A stretch of 64,000 bases of DNA from Pseudosulfitobacter pseudonitzschiae. GTDB lineage: Bacteria > Pseudomonadota > Alphaproteobacteria > Rhodobacterales > Rhodobacteraceae. The notes under the pieces were generated by a model that saw nothing but the letters and a program-made list of their open reading frames with translations, was not told the DNA's origin and did no database searches. Shown one piece after another: positions 1 to 9,182 of the stretch. Location: contig NZ_FQVP01000003.1 in NCBI RefSeq assembly GCF_900129395.1, forward strand, positions 664,084 to 728,083. The letters are read 5' to 3'. Numbering within the stretch: position 1 is the first letter of the stretch; the number at the start of each line of letters is the position of its first letter. A program made the translations under genes and the position numbers.

Positions 1-527
1 AGATGTCCGAGGCCAAGATCGCGCAGGCGGGCGTGGGGCGCAAGTTTCAGAAGCCCACGGTGTTCGAAGATCAAAGCGTGCAGGAGAACCTGCTGATGGC
101 GCTGAAAAAGCCGCGCGGCTGGTTGCCCGTGTTGTCATACAGGCCCTCCGAGGAAGACTTGGCCAAGGTCGCCACACTGGCAGACGACATCGGCTTGGGT
201 GACGCGCTGCTGCGCAAGTCGGGCGAGCTGAGCCACGGGCAAAAGCAATGGCTTGAGATCGGCATTCTGCTGGCACAGGAGCCGCGCCTGCTGCTGGTCG
301 ATGAACCTGCCGCTGGCATGACGCCGGAGGAGCGCGAAAAAACCACCGACATCCTGGTCGAGGCGGCCAAGACCCGCGCCGTGGTCGTGGTCGAACACGA
401 TATGGAGTTCGTGCGCCGCCTGAACTGCAAGGTCACCGTGCTGCACGAAGGCTCGGTTCTGGCCGAAGGATCGCTGGACCACGTCACATCAAATCAGGAC
501 GTCATCGACGTCTATCTGGGGCGCTGA
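1..527 (+). CDS. urtD: Urea ABC transporter ATP-binding protein UrtD (5' truncated by window edge)
   Basis: C-terminal part of a branched-chain-type ABC ATPase that would energise urea import with UrtE. The reading frame is open from the first bases, so the true start and the Walker A motif lie outside the window; about 175 residues remain of a family that is normally about 250. Visible motifs are the signature LSHGQ near residue 77, Walker B LLLVDEP near 98 and the switch histidine in VVEHD near 130. The phrase GRKFQKPTVFE just before the signature region is typical of UrtD. The stop is two bases before the urtE start, so the two are in one operon. LivG is the alternative; the UrtE partner favours urea. 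Confidence 0.88.
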   Translation, partial: MSEAKIAQAGVGRKFQKPTVFEDQSVQENLLMALKKPRGWLPVLSYRPSEEDLAKVATLADDIGLGDALLRKSGELSHGQKQWLEIGILLAQEPRLLLVDEPAAGMTPEEREKTTDILVEAAKTRAVVVVEHDMEFVRRLNCKVTVLHEGSVLAEGSLDHVTSNQDVIDVYLGR

Positions 528-529
528 AT

Positions 530-1225
530 ATGCTGAGTTTGAATGACCTGACGCTGCACTATGGCCACAGCCAGATCCTGAACGGGATTTCGATGCAGGC
601 GGCACAGGGCGAGGTGACCTGCGTGATGGGCACCAACGGCGTGGGCAAGACCAGCCTGATCAAGGCCATTTCGGGCACCCATCCGCGCACGGCGGGCACG
701 CTGTCGCTGGACGGGCAGGACCTGCCAGTGCTGCCTGCGCACAAACTGGCGCATCTGGGTGTGGCCTATGTTCCGCAGGGCCGCGAGATTTTTCCGCTGA
801 TGACGGTGAAGGAAAACCTGGAAACCGGCTTTGTCTGCCTGCCGCCTGATGAACATTTCATCCCGGATCATATTTACGAGCTGTTTCCCGTGCTCAAGGA
901 CATGACATCGCGGCGCGGCGGCGATCTGTCGGGCGGGCAGCAACAGCAACTGGCCATCGCGCGGGCGCTGATCACCAAGCCCAAGCTTTTGCTGCTGGAC
1001 GAACCGACGGAAGGCATTCAGCCCAACATCATCCAGCAGATCGGCAACGTGATCCGCCTGTTGCGCGATCAGGGGGAGATGGCGATCGTGCTGGTCGAGC
1101 AATATTTCGAATTCGCCTATGATCTGGCAGACCGTTTCGTGGTGCTGCGCCGTGGCGCGGTGGTGCTGGAAGGGTCCAAGGCAGACGTGCCCAAATCCGA
1201 GGTGCTGCGCGGCGTGTCCGTCTGA
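530..1225 (+). CDS. urtE: Urea ABC transporter ATP-binding protein UrtE
   Basis: Second ATPase of the urea importer, 231 aa, acting at the cytoplasmic face of the inner membrane. Walker A GTNGVGKTS is at about 34-42, signature LSGGQQQQ at about 130, Walker B LLLLDEPTEGIQP at about 157, and the H-loop region is replaced by VLVEQYF as in LivF/UrtE proteins. The EPTEGIQPNI segment is the usual UrtE hallmark. It starts two bases after the urtD stop. It is the last gene of the operon, because the next gene is about 95 bp downstream and unrelated. LivF is the only realistic alternative. Confidence 0.9.
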   Translation: MLSLNDLTLHYGHSQILNGISMQAAQGEVTCVMGTNGVGKTSLIKAISGTHPRTAGTLSLDGQDLPVLPAHKLAHLGVAYVPQGREIFPLMTVKENLETGFVCLPPDEHFIPDHIYELFPVLKDMTSRRGGDLSGGQQQQLAIARALITKPKLLLLDEPTEGIQPNIIQQIGNVIRLLRDQGEMAIVLVEQYFEFAYDLADRFVVLRRGAVVLEGSKADVPKSEVLRGVSV

Positions 1226-1293
1226 GCCGGGATGCGTGAAGGGCTGTGCGCTGGCGCACTTGCAATTCCTGACAAAAATAGGCAGGTATTGGC

Positions 1294-1307
1294 GCAAATG
1301 CTTTTGC
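1294..1307. promoter_or_regulatory. Palindrome GCAAA-N4-TTTGC upstream of siderophore-interacting protein
   Basis: Inverted repeat GCAAA tgct TTTGC located 12 bases before the ATG at 1320, just ahead of the AAGGA ribosome-binding site. A GCAAA/TTTGC dyad resembles metal-responsive Fur/Mur-type operators in alphaproteobacteria (recalled, not checked). Position next to a ferric-siderophore gene makes iron or manganese control plausible, but the functional assignment is inference. Confidence 0.35.
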
Positions 1308-1319
1308 AAGGACCCTGCC

Positions 1320-2075
1320 ATGACAGATCACACCATTGATGCGCCTCGCATCCTGCGCACCCGCCACGAATTGCGCCGCAGGCACCTGACCGTCGCGGCG
1401 ACCGAACGGCTGACCCCGCACATGATCCGCCTGACCCTGACCGGGGCGGACCTGCACGACTTTGCCAGTGCCGCACCGGACGATCACATGAAGCTGGTCC
1501 TGAACGCCGACAGCGACAGCCCGCAAATGCGCGACTATACCCCGCGCCGGTTCAACGCGCAGGAACTGGTGGTGGATGTGGTCGACCACCCCGGCGGACC
1601 CGCCGCCGACTGGGCGCGTGCCGCCGCTGTGGGCGACGCGATCACCATCGGCGGCCCGCGCGGCAGCCAGCGGATCGAGGGCGACATCGACCATTGGCTG
1701 TTGATCGGCGATGAAACCGCGCTGCCCGCCATCGGTCGCTGGATCGAGGAGATGCCCGCCGCGACGCGCGTGACCAGCATCGTCGGCGTGCCGGATGCGG
1801 CGGACGAACAGACCGTGACCACCGCTGCCGATTGGACGGCACACTGGCTGCACCGTCCGCTGGATCAAGCAACCGATCCCGCGCCCTATCTCGCGGCGCT
1901 CGACGCCATGCCCCTTGGCCCGCGCACCTTTGTCTGGGTTGCAGCCGAAGCCATGGTGGCCCGCGCCATCCGCACGCACCTGCTGGAAAACGGGCACCAC
2001 AAACAGTGGATCAAGGCCTCGGGCTATTGGGTGGCGGGGCAGGCGGATGCGTCGGACAAGGGCATCGAGGACTGA
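1320..2075 (+). CDS. Siderophore-interacting protein (FAD-dependent ferric-siderophore reductase)
   Basis: A 251-aa cytoplasmic flavoprotein of the ViuB/YqjH family, which reduces ferric siderophores to release iron using NAD(P)H. The N-terminal FAD-binding part contains TPHMIRLTLTG (about 32-42) and YTPRRF (about 66-71). The C-terminal SIP domain contains the conserved GDETALPAI segment near 137 and ends with IKASGYWVAG near 230. The ATG at 1320 was chosen because AAGGA lies just upstream; the frame stays open further upstream into urtE, but that extension has no family similarity. No siderophore receptor or transporter is adjacent, so its substrate is unknown. Confidence 0.88.
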   Translation: MTDHTIDAPRILRTRHELRRRHLTVAATERLTPHMIRLTLTGADLHDFASAAPDDHMKLVLNADSDSPQMRDYTPRRFNAQELVVDVVDHPGGPAADWARAAAVGDAITIGGPRGSQRIEGDIDHWLLIGDETALPAIGRWIEEMPAATRVTSIVGVPDAADEQTVTTAADWTAHWLHRPLDQATDPAPYLAALDAMPLGPRTFVWVAAEAMVARAIRTHLLENGHHKQWIKASGYWVAGQADASDKGIED

Positions 2076-2272
2076 CCCCACACTGGTTTGGATGTGCCGA
2101 AGGTCAGATGACCTTCCTTTCGCGCGCAGGCTCGAGATGGAAATCCAGACGTTCGTGCACATTGCAGCGCATAGCAGGATTGCGCCCTTAGCGGCCAAAG
2201 TTGCGTTTTGCGTAAATGCCAGTTTTGTGAGAGCTTTCCTCACATGTTGAACTTCAGATGTGCGAGACTGAA

Positions 2273-2929
2273 ATGACAGACAAGCTTGTAATATGGACGT
2301 TTGAATGGGTGCGAATGACCAATGGTCCCGCGGGCTTCGTGCGGGACTTGCGGCTCAGATGGGCATGTGAAGAGGCCGGTATCGACTATGATGTCAAAAC
2401 CGTCCCGCTCGTAGAGAAAACCGCGGAACATTTCTCCCGTCAGCCCTTTGGTCAGGTCCCGTTCATAAAGGACGGCGAGATCGAGATATTTGAAAGCGGG
2501 GCTTGTTTGCTGCACATCGCGCGCAAAAGCGAGGTTCTGATGCCGCGCGATCCTTTCGGAGAGGCTGAAACACTTCAATGGACAATCGCCGCGCTCAATT
2601 CCGTGGAAACGATTTCTGTTCCGTGGTGGTTTCTCGAAGTCACCGGCGCAAAGGAAAATGGCCTTACCAATTGGCTTGAAAGCCGCCTTTCTTATCTTGA
2701 GGGAATTCTTGGCGAACGCGAGTGGTTGGTATCGGATCGCTTCACCGTCGCTGATCTGCTGATGGCTGATGTGCTGCGCGTAGAAAAAATCCGGGCGCTT
2801 GGTGATCGTCCGGCATCCGAGGCTTACATCCAGCGCGTGACGAATCGTCCTGCATTTCAAAAAGCATACGCGGCGCAGATGGCGCATTTTGAAGCCGCCG
2901 ACGCTGCGCGGAACAAGGCCGGAACTTGA
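2273..2929 (+). CDS. Glutathione S-transferase family protein
   Basis: About 218 aa with the two-domain GST layout. The N-terminal thioredoxin-like part includes FGQVPFIKDGEIEIFESGACLLHIA (read as FGQVPFI, cis-Pro loop, and the ESG glutathione-contact motif at about 65). The alpha-helical C-terminal part includes WLVSDRFTVADLLMADVL near 155, the usual N-capping box region. Such proteins conjugate or reduce electrophiles with glutathione; the substrate cannot be read from sequence. An in-frame ATG at 2258 gives five more residues, but 2273 matches the usual family start. It stands alone between unrelated genes. Confidence 0.85.
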   Translation: MTDKLVIWTFEWVRMTNGPAGFVRDLRLRWACEEAGIDYDVKTVPLVEKTAEHFSRQPFGQVPFIKDGEIEIFESGACLLHIARKSEVLMPRDPFGEAETLQWTIAALNSVETISVPWWFLEVTGAKENGLTNWLESRLSYLEGILGEREWLVSDRFTVADLLMADVLRVEKIRALGDRPASEAYIQRVTNRPAFQKAYAAQMAHFEAADAARNKAGT

Positions 2930-3224
2930 TTGCGGAGGACCACCATAATTTCTATCGGGTTAGCCGCATCTCGCTGAATAAGGATAATGTCTCTGGAACA
3001 TCAGGCGGCAGCTAAATCCGCTGTGCATCAACAATACCCACCCCAAGCGTCAATATTGCGTCATGCGGCGTGCGGCCCGGAATCCGTCAAATCAGCCCAA
3101 GCCGCCAAAGATGCGCGACGGTCCGCAAGGCCCGCGTGCATTCGGGCAAGGCGGATTTTGTGCGCCCACCCCCCGCAGGCGTTCTTGACCTCTGTCGGCC
3201 CATGCCATAACTAACCGGTGCTAC

Positions 3225-3298
3225 GCGGGCGTTGTGTAGTGGTAAGACCTTAGCCTTCCAAGCTAATGACGCGGGTTCGATTCCCGCCGCCCGCTCCA
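3225..3298 (+). tRNA. tRNA-Gly (anticodon TCC)
   Basis: A full cloverleaf can be drawn. Acceptor GCGGGCG (3225-3231) pairs with CGCCCGC (3288-3294). The anticodon stem TTAGC/GCTAA (3250-3254, 3262-3266) encloses loop CTTCCAA with anticodon TCC at 3257-3259. The T stem GCGGG/CCCGC flanks TTCGATT. The discriminator is T3295 and the CCA end is encoded at 3296-3298. Length is 74 nt. Confidence 0.97.
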
Positions 3299-3405
3299 GC
3301 CTTCCCCTTCCTGACCGATTTGCCTGCGAAAGTGGGGCCTTTGTCGCATTGACCCCATGGCGCACAGCCGCCACAAGTCGGGCCGAAGTGAATTCAGGAG
3401 CCGTC

Positions 3406-5232
3406 ATGGCCGAGCAGACCCCGCAGACCGTCCAAACCACCACCCCCGTGCCCGGCAAAGGCGATGACCAGCGTGCTGCCTCCAAGCGCATTGGCAATCT
3501 GGCCGCGCTCTGGCCATTCGTGACGCCCTATCGTCGCCTGATGGTCGCGGCGATCACGGCGCTGGTGTTGACCGCCGTGGTGTCGTTGACCCTGCCGCTG
3601 GCCGTGCGCCGCGTGGTCGACAACTTTCGCACGCAGGACGGCGCGCTGTTGAACCAGTATTTCATGGCCGCCATCGGCATCGCCGGATTGCTGGCCGTGG
3701 GGACCGCGCTGCGCTATGCGCTGGTGACGCGGCTGGGCGAGCGGGTGGTGGCGGACATCCGCAAGGCGGTCTTTGACCGCGTGATCGGTATGAGCCCTGC
3801 GTTCTACGAAAAGATCATGACCGGCGAAGTGCTCAGCCGGATCACCACGGACACCACGCTGATCCTGTCGGTGATCGGGTCCAGCGCGTCGATCGCCCTG
3901 CGCAACATGCTGATTTTCGCGGGCGGCCTCGTGCTGATGCTGCTGACCTCGGCCAAGCTGACGGGGCTGGTGCTGTTGATCGTGCCCGCCGTGGTCATTC
4001 CGATCCTGGTGCTGGGGCGACGCCTGCGGGTCATCAGCCGCGAAAACCAGGACTGGATCGCGGCGTCCTCGGGCAGTGCCTCCGAGGCGCTGGGGGCGGT
4101 TCAGACCGTACAGGCGTTCACCCAGGAGGCGGCGACGCGCGCGCAGTTCAGCGACGTGACCGAACGCAGCTATGATGCCGCCGGGCGACGCATTCGCACG
4201 CGGGCGCTGATGACGATGATCGTGATATTCCTGGTCTTTTCGGGCGTTGTCGGCGTGCTGTGGATCGGCGCCAATGACGTGCGCGCAGGCGTGATGTCCT
4301 CGGGCGCGCTGATCCAGTTCGTGATCTACGCGGTCATGGTCGCGGGCGGGGTCGCGGCCCTGTCGGAAATCTGGGGCGAGTTGCAGCGCGCCGCAGGGGC
4401 CACCGAGCGGCTGGTCGAGCTGTTGACCGTCGAGGACAGCGTGCAGGACGCGGCGACCACTGCCGTGTTGCCGACACCGGTTCGGGGCAGCATCCGCTTT
4501 GACGATGTTTCGTTCAGCTATCCGGCGCGCCCCGATGTTTCGGCGCTGGATCATGTGACGCTTGAGATTGCACCCGGTGAAACCGTGGCCTTTGTCGGCC
4601 CGTCCGGCGCGGGCAAGACAACCGTGATCCAGATGCTCTTGCGGTTCTACGAGCCGCAGTCGGGGCGGGTCATGATCGACGGCGTGGACCTCAGCACAGT
4701 GGCGCGCGACGTCTTCCGCCGCCATATCGCGCTGGTGCCGCAGGACCCGGTGATCTTTGCCGCCTCGGCCCGCGACAACATTGGTTTTGGCCGCCCCGGT
4801 GCGACCGAGACCGAGATCGAAGCCGCAGCCCGCGCCGCTGCGGCGCATGAGTTCATCATGGGCCTGCCCGAGGGCTATGACGCCTATCTGGGCGAGCGTG
4901 GCGTGATGCTGTCGGGCGGGCAAAAGCAGCGCATCGCCATTGCCCGCGCCATCCTGCGCGACGCACCCGTGCTGTTGCTGGACGAAGCGACCAGCGCGCT
5001 GGACGCCGAAAGCGAACGCGCGGTGCAAGAGGCGTTCGAGACGCTGAGCCGGGGCCGCACCACGTTGATCGTGGCACACCGGCTGGCCACGGTGAAGAAA
5101 GCCGACCGGATCGTGGTGATGGAGCAAGGCCGTATCGTGGCCGTGGGCACCCATGACGAACTGGTGGCCCAGGACGGGCTGTACGCACGCCTGGCCAAGT
5201 TGCAATTCACCGCAGATCTGGCGGCGCAATAG
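3406..5232 (+). CDS. ABC exporter half-transporter (transmembrane domain fused to ATPase, ABCB/MsbA type)
   Basis: 608 aa. The N-terminal half (about 40-330) holds six predicted membrane segments of the ABC_membrane fold, for example LMVAAITALVLTAVVSLTLP. The C-terminal ATPase has Walker A GPSGAGKTT near 398, signature [14 protein letters not shown] near 502, Walker B LLLDEATSALD near 525 and the H-loop AHRL near 558. Such homodimers export lipids or drugs; the substrate is not evident. The ATG at 3406 is preceded by CAGGAG and lies downstream of the tRNA; the frame is open further upstream, but it would overlap the tRNA gene. Confidence 0.92.
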   Translation: MAEQTPQTVQTTTPVPGKGDDQRAASKRIGNLAALWPFVTPYRRLMVAAITALVLTAVVSLTLPLAVRRVVDNFRTQDGALLNQYFMAAIGIAGLLAVGTALRYALVTRLGERVVADIRKAVFDRVIGMSPAFYEKIMTGEVLSRITTDTTLILSVIGSSASIALRNMLIFAGGLVLMLLTSAKLTGLVLLIVPAVVIPILVLGRRLRVISRENQDWIAASSGSASEALGAVQTVQAFTQEAATRAQFSDVTERSYDAAGRRIRTRALMTMIVIFLVFSGVVGVLWIGANDVRAGVMSSGALIQFVIYAVMVAGGVAALSEIWGELQRAAGATERLVELLTVEDSVQDAATTAVLPTPVRGSIRFDDVSFSYPARPDVSALDHVTLEIAPGETVAFVGPSGAGKTTVIQMLLRFYEPQSGRVMIDGVDLSTVARDVFRRHIALVPQDPVIFAASARDNIGFGRPGATETEIEAAARAAAAHEFIMGLPEGYDAYLGERGVMLSGGQKQRIAIARAILRDAPVLLLDEATSALDAESERAVQEAFETLSRGRTTLIVAHRLATVKKADRIVVMEQGRIVAVGTHDELVAQDGLYARLAKLQFTADLAAQ

Positions 5233-5279
5233 CAAGGCGGGCAGGGGGCCAGCCCCCCGACGCTGGCGCGTCTCCCCCC

Positions 5280-5304
5280 GGAGTTTATCTGGCAAGATGA
5301 AGGG
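5280..5304 (+). repeat. 25-bp dispersed repeat, copy 1, after a GC hairpin
   Basis: A 25-base sequence beginning GGAGTTTATCTGGCAAG and ending ATGAAGGG lies in the gap between the ABC exporter and the acyl-CoA synthetase. The same 25 bases occur in reverse orientation at 33235-33259. Just upstream, GGGGG-ccag-CCCCC can form a hairpin after the exporter stop. Similar short elements after gene ends are, to my recollection, common in Rhodobacteraceae genomes. Confidence 0.7.
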
Positions 5305-5434
5305 TGTCAGGCTTACGCTGCGTCGGCCGATGGCTGCCTTGCGCCTGATATGCTTGCGCAATTGCTGAAACCACCGCATCTTGTCAGGTAAGGAAAAAGC
5401 CACACGGGAGCGGTGGCGACAGGGAGGATATACC

Positions 5435-7333
5435 ATGACTTATGCAGGGATCGAAGACCGCAAGCGCATCGAAGCCGAAGGCCCGTGGGCGTCGCGCAAT
5501 GTGCCCGTGACGCTGTTCGGAATGCTCAGCGATACGGCTGCGAAATTTCCGGATCACAATGCGGTCAGCTACCAGATCTTTTCGGGCCCCAAAGACAAGG
5601 CCGAAACCTTTACCTGGCGCGAACTGAAGGCCAAGACGGCCCAGACCGCCAATATGTTGCGCAGCATGGGCATTGGCCCGACGGATGTGGTGGCCTATGT
5701 GCTGCCCAACTGCAACGAGGCGATCCTGACCATGTTGGGCGGGGCGACGGCGGGCATCGTGAACCCGATCAACCCGCTTCTGGACCCCGAACAGATCGCG
5801 TCGATCCTGCGCGAGACCGGGGCCAAGGTCGTGGTGACGCTGCGCGCCTTTCCCAAGACGGATGTGGCAGACAAGGTCGCAAGTGCGGTGGCCCATGCGC
5901 CCGGCGTGAAAACCGTGCTCGAGGTCGACCTGCTGCGCTATGTGACGCCGCCGAAGTCGTGGATCATTCCCCTGATCCGCCCCAAATCCGCGCGCGCGCC
6001 CCACGCCGATTACCTGAGCTTCAGCGCCGAGCTGAAAAAGCACAACACGAGCCTGGATTTCGAGGACGTGCAACAGGACCGCGTCGCCTGTTATTTCCAC
6101 ACGGGCGGCACCACCGGCATGCCCAAGGTGGCGCAGCACTGCTATTCGGGGCTGGTCTACAACGGCTGGGTCGGGGGCGAGTTGCTGTTGAACGAGAATG
6201 ACGTGCTGCTGTGTCCGCTGCCGCTGTTCCACGTGATGGCGGTGCATGTGATCCTGATGGGCGCCGTGTTCAGCGGTGCGCATGTGGTGTTCCCGACGCC
6301 GCAGGGCTATCGTGGCGAAGGCGTGTTCGACAACATCTGGAAGCTGACGGAACGGTGGAAGATCACCTTTATCGTGTCGGTGCCCACGGCCCTTGCCGCG
6401 ATGATGCAACGCCCGATTGATGCCGATGTCAGCACGGTCAAAACCGCGTTCTCCGGTTCGGCCCCGCTGCCCAAGGAACTGTTCAAACGCTTTGAAGAGG
6501 CCACCGGCGTCACCATCGTCGAAGGCTACGGCATGACCGAGGCGACCTGTCTTGTGTCGGGCAACCCCGTGGACGGGCTGAAGAAAATCGGCAGCATCGG
6601 CATCCCGTTCCCCTATACGGACGTGAAGATCATCAAGCAGACCAACGAAGGGCCGCTGGAATGCGCCGTCGACGAGATCGGCGAGATCTGCATCGCCAAT
6701 CCCGGCGTCTATACCGGCCACACCTACACCGAAGAGGCCAAGAACAAGGATCTGTTCTACAACGACACCCACCTGCGCACCGGCGATCTGGGCCGAATGG
6801 ACAGCGACGGCTATCTGTGGATCACCGGCCGGGCCAAGGATCTGATCATTCGCGGCGGGCACAACATCGACCCCGCCGAGATCGAGGACGCATTGCAGGG
6901 TCACAAGGCCGTGGCCTTTGCCGGTGCCATCGGCCAGCCTGACGCCCATTCCGGCGAGGTGCCTTGCGCCTACGTCGAACTGGTGGACGGTGCCACCGTG
7001 ACCGAGGCCGAGCTGATGGAGTATTGCAAGAAGCATGTCCACGAACGTGCCGCACAGCCCAAGCATATGACGATCATGGACGAGCTGCCAAAGACGGCGG
7101 TGGGCAAGGTGTTCAAGCCCGACCTGCGCAAGAATGCGATCACGCGGGTCTATAACGCGGCCCTGTCAGATGCAGGTTTGAAGGCGCGGGTCACCTCGGT
7201 TCTGGATGACAAGAAACGCGGGCTGACAGCGCAGGTGGCGGCCAACGGCGACAGCCAGGAGGCCATCGGCAAGGTGCTGGGGCCGTTCATTCAGGGCTGG
7301 GAGCTGGAAACACAAGCCGTCGCGGCGGAATAG
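5435..7333 (+). CDS. Acyl-CoA synthetase (AMP-forming)
   Basis: 632 aa adenylate-forming enzyme that activates a carboxylic or fatty acid to acyl-AMP and then acyl-CoA. The phosphate-binding loop FHTGGTTGMPK is near 220, the A5 motif YGMTEA near 365, and the A7/A8 block TGDLGRMDSDGYLWITGRAKD begins near 448, followed by IIRGGHNIDP. The C-terminal lysine region is KTAVGKVFKP. The ATG at 5435 has AGGGAGG upstream; the frame is open for 18 more codons but without family similarity. The next gene, an alpha/beta hydrolase, starts 5 bases after the stop and is probably co-transcribed. Substrate chain length is unknown. Confidence 0.9.
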   Translation: MTYAGIEDRKRIEAEGPWASRNVPVTLFGMLSDTAAKFPDHNAVSYQIFSGPKDKAETFTWRELKAKTAQTANMLRSMGIGPTDVVAYVLPNCNEAILTMLGGATAGIVNPINPLLDPEQIASILRETGAKVVVTLRAFPKTDVADKVASAVAHAPGVKTVLEVDLLRYVTPPKSWIIPLIRPKSARAPHADYLSFSAELKKHNTSLDFEDVQQDRVACYFHTGGTTGMPKVAQHCYSGLVYNGWVGGELLLNENDVLLCPLPLFHVMAVHVILMGAVFSGAHVVFPTPQGYRGEGVFDNIWKLTERWKITFIVSVPTALAAMMQRPIDADVSTVKTAFSGSAPLPKELFKRFEEATGVTIVEGYGMTEATCLVSGNPVDGLKKIGSIGIPFPYTDVKIIKQTNEGPLECAVDEIGEICIANPGVYTGHTYTEEAKNKDLFYNDTHLRTGDLGRMDSDGYLWITGRAKDLIIRGGHNIDPAEIEDALQGHKAVAFAGAIGQPDAHSGEVPCAYVELVDGATVTEAELMEYCKKHVHERAAQPKHMTIMDELPKTAVGKVFKPDLRKNAITRVYNAALSDAGLKARVTSVLDDKKRGLTAQVAANGDSQEAIGKVLGPFIQGWELETQAVAAE

Positions 7334-7337
7334 GCCT

Positions 7338-8273
7338 GTGCCCGACTATGAGAAACTGATGGACGACGAGGTCCGTGCCTTCTTGGCGCGGACCGAACAG
7401 CATTATCCGCCCGACGCGGTGGACCTGACCGTTCAGGACCAGCGGCGGGTCTACAACGCGATGTGTGCCGATTTCGATGTGGGCTATCCTGACGATGTGA
7501 CAGCGCAGGACCGCGCCTTTGGCGGTGTGACGTGCCGCGTCTACAGCCGTGCAGCCCCCGTTGTGGGCACGGTGTTCTATTGCCACGGCGGCGGTTTTGT
7601 CGTCGGCGGGCTCGACAGCCACGACAGCATCTGCGCCGAGTTCTGCGCAGGCACGGGGATGCAGGTGATTGCGGTCGATTACGGCCTGTCGCCCGAACGT
7701 CCCTTTCCCGGTGATTTCGAAGACGCCTGGGCCGCGTTCGAAGCGGTCTGTGCCGAAACCGATGGCGCAATCGTGCTGGCCGGTGACAGCGCAGGCGGCA
7801 ATCTGGTGGCGGCAATTGCCCATTACGCGCGCGGTCGCATCGACGGGCGTATCACAGGCAGCCTGCTGATCTATCCCGGACTGGGCGGCGACCGCACGCG
7901 GGGCAGCTATGTCACCCACGCCGACGCACCGGGCTTGAGCGTGCGGGACATGGCGTTCTATCAAACGCTGCGCTCGGGCGGGCAGGACCACACCGGAGAT
8001 CCGCGGTTTGCGCCCTTGCAGGACACCGATTTTTCCGGCCTGCCGCCCACGGTGATCCTGACCGCCGAATTCGACCCGCTGTCCAGCGATGGCGAGGCCT
8101 ACCGCGATGCCATTCAGGATGCCGGAGGCCGTGCCGTGTGGATCGAAGAGGCGGGGCTGATTCATGCCCACCTGCGGGCGCGGCACATGTCGACACGTGC
8201 CGCCACCAGCTTTGCGCGGATGATACAGGCGCTGACGCTGCTGCGCACGGGTCAGATCACCGATCTGGACTGA
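7338..8273 (+). CDS. Alpha/beta hydrolase, hormone-sensitive-lipase type esterase
   Basis: 311 aa with a GTG start. The oxyanion-hole motif CHGGGF is near 82, the nucleophile elbow GDSAGGN near 149, the acid in EFDPLSSDGEAY near 246 and a candidate catalytic histidine in LIHAHL near 276. This order is that of the HSL/bacterial esterase family (alpha/beta hydrolase fold 3), which cleaves short-chain esters. It follows the acyl-CoA synthetase by 4 bases, suggesting joint breakdown of an ester or lactone to an acid and then its CoA thioester. It is convergent with the phosphodiesterase at 8277. Confidence 0.88.
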   Translation: MPDYEKLMDDEVRAFLARTEQHYPPDAVDLTVQDQRRVYNAMCADFDVGYPDDVTAQDRAFGGVTCRVYSRAAPVVGTVFYCHGGGFVVGGLDSHDSICAEFCAGTGMQVIAVDYGLSPERPFPGDFEDAWAAFEAVCAETDGAIVLAGDSAGGNLVAAIAHYARGRIDGRITGSLLIYPGLGGDRTRGSYVTHADAPGLSVRDMAFYQTLRSGGQDHTGDPRFAPLQDTDFSGLPPTVILTAEFDPLSSDGEAYRDAIQDAGGRAVWIEEAGLIHAHLRARHMSTRAATSFARMIQALTLLRTGQITDLD

Positions 8274-8276
8274 CCG

Positions 8277-9113
8277 TCAGGTCAGGAACGGTTTGGCCTT
8301 CATCGTGTCGGGGATCGGCGCGCCCAGCCGCGACAGGATGGTGGGGGCCAGTTGCAGCTGGTCGATCACCGTATCTTCGTGCGGTCCTTCGGCCTCTCCG
8401 AAATAATACAGCGCCGCCTCTTGCTGCAAGGCACCGCGCCCGCCGTGGTGGCCGCGCTCGTCCTGGCCATGGTCGGCGGTCACGATCACCTCATAGCCCA
8501 TTTCGCGCCAGCGTGGGATGAACGGGGCCAGCATCTCGTCCATGACGAAACAGGCGTTGTCCATCTCCTGGCTTTCATGGAAGAACCGGTGGCCCATGCT
8601 GTCCAGCGTACAGGTGTGCAACATGCCATAGTTCAGCCCGAACCGCAGGCACAGGTTGGTCAACGTGCCGAACAGGTCCACGTCCGACGGGGTCATCTGG
8701 TTGTTGTGCCCATAGCCGGTCATCGTGTGAAACCGCCCATGGTTGATGGTGTCGCTGTCGGCCTCGTCATATTCGATGTCGCGCACGTAGTCGAAAGGGT
8801 GACGGTTGAAAAACTCGGACCAAAAGCTGTGCGCGACCGCCCCCGTGACCCCGCCTGCGGCGCGGGTGGCCGAGAAGACGTCGGGATGGGACAGGCGGAA
8901 AACATTCCCGTTGCCGGTGCAGCCGTGTGCGGCAGGGGCCACGCCGGTGTGGATCGACGCATAGCACGACGCCGAAATCGACGGCAGCACCGCGCGCAGT
9001 TTCCACACGCGGGCATCACCTGAATCAACCCAGCCTTCCAGATTGCCGAACAGCCGCCGCCAGTTGCGCCATGGCACCCCGTCCAGAATGATCAGCAACA
9101 GTTTCTTGTCCAT
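8277..9113 (-). CDS. Alkaline-phosphatase-superfamily phosphodiesterase / nucleotide pyrophosphatase-like protein
   Basis: 278 aa of the type I phosphodiesterase/nucleotide pyrophosphatase fold. The N-terminal IILDGVPW supplies the first metal aspartate. The nucleophile region is LPSISASCYASIHTGVAPAAHG near 43-65, where Thr/Ser precedes the TG..P..HG family motif. The second metal site is in TLDSMGHRFFH near 168 and VTADHGQDERGHHGG near 210. No signal peptide is seen, so it is probably cytoplasmic. Its substrate cannot be assigned. It is convergent with the esterase and separated by three bases. Confidence 0.82.
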   Translation of the reverse strand: MDKKLLLIILDGVPWRNWRRLFGNLEGWVDSGDARVWKLRAVLPSISASCYASIHTGVAPAAHGCTGNGNVFRLSHPDVFSATRAAGGVTGAVAHSFWSEFFNRHPFDYVRDIEYDEADSDTINHGRFHTMTGYGHNNQMTPSDVDLFGTLTNLCLRFGLNYGMLHTCTLDSMGHRFFHESQEMDNACFVMDEMLAPFIPRWREMGYEVIVTADHGQDERGHHGGRGALQQEAALYYFGEAEGPHEDTVIDQLQLAPTILSRLGAPIPDTMKAKPFLT

Positions 9114-9182
9114 GAAAGCCCCCTGCGTGTTTGCACCGCATTTGACCGCAGGCGCCGCACAGGGGCAATGGCAAAAGCCGGA

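Noticed and set aside
3232..3405. Upstream extension of the ABC exporter
   Set aside because: It would begin inside the tRNA-Gly gene; ATG 3406 has a good CAGGAG site.
3394..5436. Long open frame on the minus strand opposite the ABC exporter
   Set aside because: Caused by GC-rich codon bias. The translation is rich in His, Arg, Gln and Gly with no domain, whereas the plus strand encodes a complete exporter.
5384..7066. Long open frame on the minus strand opposite the acyl-CoA synthetase
   Set aside because: Same antisense effect; the plus-strand protein has all adenylating-enzyme motifs.
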